Source of the DNA: Planctomycetota bacterium
Lineage (GTDB): Bacteria > Planctomycetota > Planctomycetia > Gemmatales > Gemmataceae
Direction of reading: 5' to 3'
Assembly (NCBI GenBank): GCA_021807595.1
Contig: JAKBCS010000016.1
Coordinates: forward strand, 6,518-43,888
DNA: 37,371 bases
Part shown: positions 32,499-37,371 of the stretch, piece by piece
How positions within the stretch are numbered: the stretch's first letter is position 1
Layout: the number at the start of each line of letters is the position of its first letter
Translations under genes and position numbers: made by a program
Notes under the pieces: generated by a model
The model's database searches: none
Told to the model about the DNA's origin: nothing
The model's input: the letters and a program-made list of their open reading frames with translations, nothing else

Positions 32499-33998
32499 CT
32501 ACACTTCTTCGGAATAGAAGGCAATTACCGCTCGGACGGCGCGATGCCAGAGGTGCATGCGCCGTTCGCGTTCGGCTTCCGGCAATCGAGGTTCGAAAGG
32601 CCGCGCGGGCGAGGATAATCCGCGCAACTGCTCTTCGCTCGCCCACACGCCGCACTGTAACCCGGCGAGAAAGGCGGCTCCGCGCGCCGTCGCCTCGGAT
32701 GCCGCGGCTTGCAGAACCGGCAAGCCGAGTACGTCGGCCTGGCACTGCAAAAACCAAGCGTTGTTCGCCATGCCGCCATCCACGCGCAGGCTGTGCAGCC
32801 GTTCGCCGGCATCGCGTCCGGCGGCTTCGATGAGGTCGGCGACTTGATAGGCAACCCCTTCCAGCGTCGCTCGGCCCAAATCCGCCGCCGACGTGCCGCG
32901 CGTCAATCCGAAAAGAACGCCGCGCGCGTTCGGTATCCAGTGTGGAGCGCCCAAACCCACGAAACCCGGCACGAAGACGATCGGCTGCTCGGCGTCGGAT
33001 CGCGCCGCCAAAGCCTCGATTTCCGGCGCATTCTCCAAAAGGCGTAGGCCGTCGCGCAGCCATTGCACGGCGGCCCCGGCGATGAAGACGCTGCCTTCCA
33101 GCGCATATTGTCGTTCGTTCGCTTCGCCCGCCGCCAATGTCGTCAACAAACGATGGCGCGATAGGATCGGACGCGGGCCGAGATGCTGCAAAAAGAACGC
33201 TCCGGTTCCGTAGGTACACTTGGCCTCCCCAGCGCGAAAGGCACATTGACCGAACAGCGCCGCTTGTTGATCGCCAGCCACGCCCGCAATCGGCAGTCCA
33301 TCCGGTAGAAATGCCAAGCCCGCCGTTGCGCCGAAGTCGTCCCGGCTGGCCTTCACATGGGGCAATAGGCAGCGAGGCACCTCGAAGAAGCGGCACAACT
33401 CGTCGTCCCATTCGGTGGAATGAAGGTTGAACAGCAGTGTCCGCGAGGCATTGGTGCGATCGGTGGCATGGACGCGGCCCGCCGTCAACCGCCAGAGAAG
33501 GTAACTGTCGATGGTTCCACATGCCAGCTGCCCCGCTTCGGCTCGACTTCGCAAGGTAGCATCGTGTTTCAGCAGCCAGTGTATTTTTGTGGCCGAGAAA
33601 TAGGGATCGAGTAGCAGGCCAGTGCGCCCGCGCACCCACTCTTCCTCCGATTGCCGTTGGCGACAGAATTCGCTGGTCCGGCGGTCCTGCCACACGATGG
33701 CCGGTGCGACGGGGCGGCCGGTGTCGCGCTCCCAGAGTACGACGGTCTCGCGTTGATTGGTCAATCCGATCGCCTTCAGCTGGCGCGCCTCGATCTTAGC
33801 GTCCGTCATCGCGCGAGGCACGACTTCGGCCACAGAGTTCCAAATTTCCTCGGCGTCGTGTTCGACCCACCCGGGACGCGGATAGTGCTGCTTCAGTTCG
33901 CGGCCGGCGCGTCCGCAATCTCGGCCCGAGGCGTCGTAAACCACGGCGCGCGTGCTGGTTGTACCCTGATCGATTGCCAACAGATAGGGAACTGTCAT
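32499..33998 (-). CDS. glpK: Glycerol kinase
   Basis: ATP-dependent phosphorylation of glycerol to sn-glycerol 3-phosphate in the cytosol; FGGY family, 499 residues, the usual length. Landmarks: N-terminal AIDQGTTSTRAVVYD with the DQGTTS phosphate-binding loop (10-15), IGLTNQRETVVLWERDTGRPVAPAIVWQDRRT, GTIDSYLLWRLT, AGVAGDQQAALFGQ, CTYGTGAFFL, and DGGMANNAWFLQCQADVLGLPV, the FGGY signature. The ATG at 33998 has GGAGG about 10 nt upstream; the frame stays open further upstream by chance, over the divergent gene. No glpF or glpD nearby. Confidence 0.97.
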   Translation of the reverse strand: MTVPYLLAIDQGTTSTRAVVYDASGRDCGRAGRELKQHYPRPGWVEHDAEEIWNSVAEVVPRAMTDAKIEARQLKAIGLTNQRETVVLWERDTGRPVAPAIVWQDRRTSEFCRQRQSEEEWVRGRTGLLLDPYFSATKIHWLLKHDATLRSRAEAGQLACGTIDSYLLWRLTAGRVHATDRTNASRTLLFNLHSTEWDDELCRFFEVPRCLLPHVKASRDDFGATAGLAFLPDGLPIAGVAGDQQAALFGQCAFRAGEAKCTYGTGAFFLQHLGPRPILSRHRLLTTLAAGEANERQYALEGSVFIAGAAVQWLRDGLRLLENAPEIEALAARSDAEQPIVFVPGFVGLGAPHWIPNARGVLFGLTRGTSAADLGRATLEGVAYQVADLIEAAGRDAGERLHSLRVDGGMANNAWFLQCQADVLGLPVLQAAASEATARGAAFLAGLQCGVWASEEQLRGLSSPARPFEPRLPEAERERRMHLWHRAVRAVIAFYSEEV

Positions 33999-34163
33999 AG
34001 GGAGAGCCTCCAGTGCATCCATTCGATGTCGCGTCGGACACGCCGGCGTGGAACCAGAACTCGCCGTCTCGATTGCATCGAGGAGAACCTGACCTATATT
34101 TGATTGGAATTCGTATCGTGACCCAATGGATTGGGCGTGTCCAATCGAACAGGTGATCGACCC

Positions 34164-35183
34164 ATGTCGATGATTTGTCCACAGTGTAACGCAACCTACG
34201 AGCAGCGCCTTCAATGTCCGTTGTGTGGAGTGCGTTTGCTTTATCACGACGCCCGGCGCATCGGGGATCGATTGCCGGTGCGGCCTGCGCGTTGGCAGCA
34301 ACAGCCGTGGGGTCGCATCTTTCTGGGACTCGTTCTCGCTCAGGGCTTGTTCTATGGAATGCGCCATCTCCTCACCGCCGTGTTGTTGGCCGTCTGGGGT
34401 AACGAGGCGGTCGAGCAACTCGGTGCCTCCACTTCCGGCGTTCTCTTGCTCCAAGCCGTGTGCGTTCTCTCTCTCTTAATCGGCTCGGTGTTCGCTGGGG
34501 CCGGACAATCGCAGGGCGCGTTCCTCGGCACTTTGGTCGGTGCGTGGAACGGCGTCTTTTCGGTGTTGTTGCTGTCTGGACCGGCGCAAGCCCTGACGCC
34601 GATTGCCGTTTTGGGGCAGCCGCTCTTGCAGGCGGGATTCGGCGTGGTCGGTGGCTGGCTTGGCGCGTCGATCTGGAAACCCTTGTCCGACACGATCGGT
34701 ACCAAGACACCTTTGCCCCGTAAACGCAACTTCCTGCGCAACAACATGAGTCTATTCAGCGGCCCCGTGGCTTGGGTGCGCGTTGGACTCGGGGCGGCAT
34801 TAGCGGTGTGCGGCACGTTAATGGCAACCTTGCTCTTCGAGAAAATCCTCGACCTCGGCCACGGCGCTTTGGGCACGACGGACGAAGTGCAGGACAACAT
34901 CATCACGATGGAAATCCAGGCTTTGGCGCTGATGCTCGGCGGCGCGTTGGCCGGTGCCACTACGCGCAACGGCGTCAAGCAGGGTCTGTGCGTTGGTTTG
35001 GCCGTCGCCGTCATCCTCTCCGGCATCGAACTGCATTACTTCGAGCGTTGGCTGCAAATAGCTGGACTCACATCCGTAGCCGCGACAACCCTCAGCATGG
35101 TCGGAGGCTGGTTCGGAGGACAACTTTTCCCGCCCCTTTTCAAGCTGCCGCGCGGCGGTCGTCTGGGTCGCTCGATGATTTGA
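34164..35183 (+). CDS. Zinc-ribbon polytopic membrane protein, unknown function
   Basis: A 339-residue protein that opens with a zinc ribbon (MICPQCNATYEQRLQCPLCGVRLL: C-x2-C ... C-x2-C). About seven to eight hydrophobic helices follow, several Gly-rich (FLGTLVGAWNGVFSVLLLSG, LLQAGFGVVGGWLGASIW, LALMLGGALAGATT, LSMVGGWFGGQLFPPLF). The GGWLGA/GGWFGG pairs suggest an internal duplication of a two-helix unit. A cytosolic zinc ribbon on a membrane protein is common among planctomycete hypothetical proteins. The ATG at 34164 (MSMICPQC) is chosen for AGGTGA about 10 nt upstream; an in-frame GTG at 34131 would add 11 residues. Divergent from glpK. Confidence 0.8.
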   Translation: MSMICPQCNATYEQRLQCPLCGVRLLYHDARRIGDRLPVRPARWQQQPWGRIFLGLVLAQGLFYGMRHLLTAVLLAVWGNEAVEQLGASTSGVLLLQAVCVLSLLIGSVFAGAGQSQGAFLGTLVGAWNGVFSVLLLSGPAQALTPIAVLGQPLLQAGFGVVGGWLGASIWKPLSDTIGTKTPLPRKRNFLRNNMSLFSGPVAWVRVGLGAALAVCGTLMATLLFEKILDLGHGALGTTDEVQDNIITMEIQALALMLGGALAGATTRNGVKQGLCVGLAVAVILSGIELHYFERWLQIAGLTSVAATTLSMVGGWFGGQLFPPLFKLPRGGRLGRSMI

Positions 35184-35324
35184 GGCGCGTCGCACGAACA
35201 ACGCCAATCGGCGGCGTACGATGCCAGTTCGTCTTTTTCCTGCACGGGCCATCTCGCCTCGGCCGATAGAGAGGGAGAGCGACGGGTTCGACGCGCACGG
35301 ATGTTCGCACCTTTGAGGACACGG

Positions 35325-36533
35325 ATGTCACCCAGACGAACGGATTCACGCAGCACTCTCTGGATGCTGTGTCTGGCCAGCTGCGGCTGGGCCTTCAGCT
35401 TTGGGCTCGGCGCGCCATTAGCATCGTTGTGGATGCGCGATGCCGGACGCGGACCTCGTATCATCGGACTCAACACCAGCCTCTATTATTTCGGCGTCGT
35501 TTTGGCTTCGTTTGCCGTGCCGTACCTGATGCGCCGCGCCGGTCGATGGTGCGTTGTCGCCGGGATTGTCACCGATGCCCTTGTCACCGCGCTCTTCCCC
35601 TGGACCGATGGCTTGCCGTTGTGGTTTGTCCTACGTCTGTTCGGAGGGGTAGGTACGGCTCTGAGCTTGATCCCGATGGAAACGGTGGTCAATCACAATG
35701 CTCCGAAGGAACGCCGCGCCCGCGACTTCGGCTACTACGCCTTCAGTGTGGCTCTCGGTGTGGCGCTGGGTTCCCTGGTCGGTCTGCCTCTGTATCCGAT
35801 CGTGCCGCGCTTGGCCTTTGCCTTGGCCGGATTCATCACGCTGGCTTCGGCACTTGTCGCGTGGCTCGCCTTACCTGCGGGGCAACTCATTCAACCGGAA
35901 GAACAATCGGAAACCGAGCCGACAAGCCCGACCTATCGGGCTAACTTTCTCAGCTACGGCACGGCATGGGTTCAAGGATTTCTCGAAGGCGGACTCATCA
36001 CGTTTCTCTCGATGTATCTCTTGGAACGCGACTACACGGAAGGACAGGTTAGCTTGTTGGTGGGCGGACTGTTTGCCGGGGTGATCCTCTGTCAGGTACC
36101 GTTGGCTTGGCTGGCCGATCGCCTCGGGCGGTTGCCGATCTTACTCGCTTGTCATCTGCTGATGATCCTCGCGCTGTTGGTCGTCGGTTGGTATCCCGGC
36201 ACAGTCGCGCTGTCCGTTGCCTTGTTTGTGTTGGGGACTTGTTGCGGGGCGCTCTATCCACTGGGTTTGGCGTTGCTGGGAGATCGCGTGCCGTCCAACG
36301 GAATGGCCCGCGCCAACGCCTTGTACCTGGCGAGCAACTGCGCCGGCAGCCTCACTGGTCCCGTCTTGTTCGGCTTGACCATCGACGGTTTTGGTTCTTC
36401 GGCGCAGTTTGCCGCAGGCACACTCGCCGTCGTCGTCGTTTTGGGAGCGAGCGCCGTCGCGCGCCGCGCCCCATCGGTACGCCCTCAACCGGAGGTGCGA
36501 GACGAAGCGATGCCGCGCCGCTTGGCGGGATAA
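35325..36533 (+). CDS. Major facilitator superfamily transporter
   Basis: A 402-residue, 12-helix MFS permease of the inner membrane. The first half starts STLWMLCLASCGWAFSFGLGAPLASLWMRDAG, then LYYFGVVLASFAVPYLMRRAGRW, a variant of the MFS loop 2-3 motif. PLAWLADRLGRLPILLACHLLMI in the second half is the equivalent motif (DRLGRLP). Central loop EEQSETEPTSPTYR is acidic. Overall it resembles the YcaD/YfcJ-like drug or sugar exporter subgroup; the substrate is unknown. The ATG at 35325 has GAGGA about 6 nt upstream; an in-frame ATG at 35301 adds 8 residues without a good site. It ends 4 nt from the stop of the convergent small gene. Confidence 0.9.
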   Translation: MSPRRTDSRSTLWMLCLASCGWAFSFGLGAPLASLWMRDAGRGPRIIGLNTSLYYFGVVLASFAVPYLMRRAGRWCVVAGIVTDALVTALFPWTDGLPLWFVLRLFGGVGTALSLIPMETVVNHNAPKERRARDFGYYAFSVALGVALGSLVGLPLYPIVPRLAFALAGFITLASALVAWLALPAGQLIQPEEQSETEPTSPTYRANFLSYGTAWVQGFLEGGLITFLSMYLLERDYTEGQVSLLVGGLFAGVILCQVPLAWLADRLGRLPILLACHLLMILALLVVGWYPGTVALSVALFVLGTCCGALYPLGLALLGDRVPSNGMARANALYLASNCAGSLTGPVLFGLTIDGFGSSAQFAAGTLAVVVVLGASAVARRAPSVRPQPEVRDEAMPRRLAG

Positions 36534-36537
36534 GGCG

Positions 36538-36753
36538 TCATTCGTCGATCCTTTCCTCGCGTTCGCGCCGGGTGGCATCGCGGTCGTTGCCGTTGAGTCC
36601 CGCCGTGGAGCATCGGCCAAAGCTGAACTCAGTCTGAGCGGCGTCCTCGGGATGGTCCTTCAATTCGCGTTGGAGATGCCGTCGCCTTTTGCGATTTCCC
36701 GCCTGCTTCAGATCCCGTTTGAGTTGCCGATGGTTGCGCTTGTCCTGATCCAT
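36538..36753 (-). CDS. Small highly charged basic protein, 71 aa
   Basis: A 71-residue protein reading MDQDKRNHRQLKRDLKQAG, then NRKRRRHLQRELKDHPEDA, then EFSFGRCSTAGLNGNDRDATRR. I recall similar small planctomycete proteins with the same layout: a basic helix 'KR.LKR..K.AGNK.RR..LKR.L...PE.A', then 'FGR..S..LNG.D.DATRR'. That recurrence makes this a likely real gene rather than a shadow frame. No catalytic motif; a basic helical N-terminus may bind RNA or ribosomes. It converges on the MFS gene with a 4-nt gap. The start is uncertain, since the ribosome-binding site is weak. Confidence 0.65.
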   Translation of the reverse strand: MDQDKRNHRQLKRDLKQAGNRKRRRHLQRELKDHPEDAAQTEFSFGRCSTAGLNGNDRDATRREREERIDE

Positions 36754-37142
36754 ATGCGTCAGACTCTCGGTACGCGAAAAGGTTCGCCCATACTCGTTGA
36801 TTCTGGATCGCTCTTGAGCGATACTTCGTCCTCTTGACGAATGGGGGGCGCGTCCTAAAAATGCTTTTGTCCTACCTCAATTGTCTCGAATGCGGGTATT
36901 GTGCGTTTCCAAAATTGTATTGGGTGCTGTCGTAACAAGCGAGCTTTTGGGCTTCGATCAGGTGAAGCATGCTTTGCGGTAGAGAAGCGATAGGTCGCTT
37001 CCCTTCAAGAGCGTCATTTGCGGAGCGTGTATAGGGCTCTGAGTCTCTTGGAAATCGAAGAAGCGAGAATGCAGCGTTCTCGCAGTTCTTGGTTGTGTCG
37101 ATTCAGCCAGAGGGGCGCAGGGCGCTAAAAACGGAGTCCGAT
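36754..37142. other. Intergenic region before the broken FGE-like gene
   Basis: About 390 nt with lower GC than the genes. It includes a hairpin at 37063-37083 (GCGAGAA with TTCTCGC, extendable by AAGAA/TTCTT with a 2-nt bulge). No coding frame is supported. GGAG at about 37131-37134 precedes the ATG at 37143. Confidence 0.5.
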
Positions 37143-37371
37143 ATGCCCCGAGCTATTCTGCTCGTCGGTCTCGCGGCTGGCGCGCTTGCAGCCACTTTCG
37201 AACCGATCAAGCTCACCCAGTACAATGCGACGGCCTCCGGCATGGTCTGGATACCCGGCGGCTAGTTCACATGGGCACCGATTCAGAGTTCGACTGGCCG
37301 GACGAAAAACCGGCTCATCTCGTGCGGGTAGACGCTTTTTGGATGGACGAGACCGAGATCACAAATGCCCA
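37143..37371 (+). pseudogene. Broken formylglycine-generating-enzyme/SUMF1-like gene, 5' part
   Basis: The ATG at 37143 starts a signal-peptide-like MPRAILLVGLAAGALAATF, then YNATASGMVWIPGG, the entry motif of the FGE-sulfatase (SUMF1) domain. The next codon is TAG (37263-37265), where the family has Glu (GGEFTMG). A single base is also missing after 37270 (TTCAC-ATGGGC instead of TTCACCATGGGC). Past these two lesions the domain continues in another frame as MGTDSEFDWPDEKPAHLVRVDAFWMDETEITNA, up to the window edge. Two disabling changes within about 8 nt point to a decayed gene, or to local sequence error. Family members in planctomycetes either activate sulfatases or serve as secreted iron/substrate-binding domains. 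Everything beyond 37371 is unseen. Confidence 0.75.

Noticed and set aside
33999-34454. N-terminal extension of the glpK frame
   Set aside because: Unrelated to FGGY kinases and overlapping the divergent zinc-ribbon gene; the ATG at 33998 has a good ribosome-binding site and gives the normal length.
37263-37265. TAG read as pyrrolysine or as a programmed frameshift site
   Set aside because: A base deletion follows within 6 nt, the residue expected is an ordinary Glu, and no slippery sequence is present; gene decay or sequence error is simpler.

Overview
The window looks like a chromosomal segment of a planctomycete, most likely Gemmata-like. The inference rests on gene families rather than a marker gene: a DUF1559 pseudopilin-like protein (GFTLIE start, H-x-DG-type tail) followed by a small lipoprotein, a GH127 glycosidase, a DUF1080 protein, a Cys/Tyr-repeat secreted protein, a giant BNR-propeller protein with PDZ domains, and a ValRS carrying a zinc-ribbon insert. 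Genes are moderately GC-rich (roughly 58-60% by eye), mostly monocistronic or in short runs, and separated by spacers rich in palindromic repeats. No rRNA, tRNA, CRISPR array or intact transposase was seen.

Layout. 1-3440: tail of a probable Uma2-type protein, then valS. 3441-4254: no clear gene, with a possible decayed minus-strand gene. 4255-8341: threonine dehydrogenase, secreted serine hydrolase, AhpD-like protein and SDR oxidoreductase, all plus strand. 8370-13668: GH127 enzyme, a REP-like inverted repeat, DUF1559 protein, lipoprotein and a double-hotdog thioesterase. 13859-15419: a winged-helix protein tail-to-tail with a PvuII-like N4-cytosine methyltransferase. 15812-16372: a secreted Bcp/PrxQ peroxiredoxin with an in-frame TGA exactly at the peroxidatic cysteine. 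16437-20622 (minus): Cys/Tyr-rich secreted protein, thiol peroxidase Tpx, ABC-F ATPase. 21110-24306: a 25-bp palindromic tandem repeat, lactonase, DUF1080 protein and a hypothetical membrane protein. 24370-29998 (minus): an IDH/IPMDH-family dehydrogenase, the BNR-PDZ protein and truB. 30106-36753: an orphan intrinsic terminator, a multispanning membrane protein, a membrane-anchored dual-specificity phosphatase, glpK, a zinc-ribbon membrane protein, an MFS transporter and a 71-aa basic protein. The right edge holds a broken formylglycine-generating-enzyme-like gene.

The most notable signal is the peroxiredoxin. The TGA replaces the first Cys of the Bcp C-x4-C motif (U80-x4-C85), the frame stays open to a natural C-terminus, and a hairpin with a bulged U and a G-first apical loop begins 8 nt after the TGA, as expected of a bacterial SECIS. 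It is therefore a candidate selenoprotein. A point mutation to a nonsense codon is the alternative. The second candidate system is the m4C methyltransferase, which has no recognisable restriction enzyme but a winged-helix gene converging on it. Together with Tpx, the window carries two peroxide-reducing enzymes of different thiol-peroxidase types.
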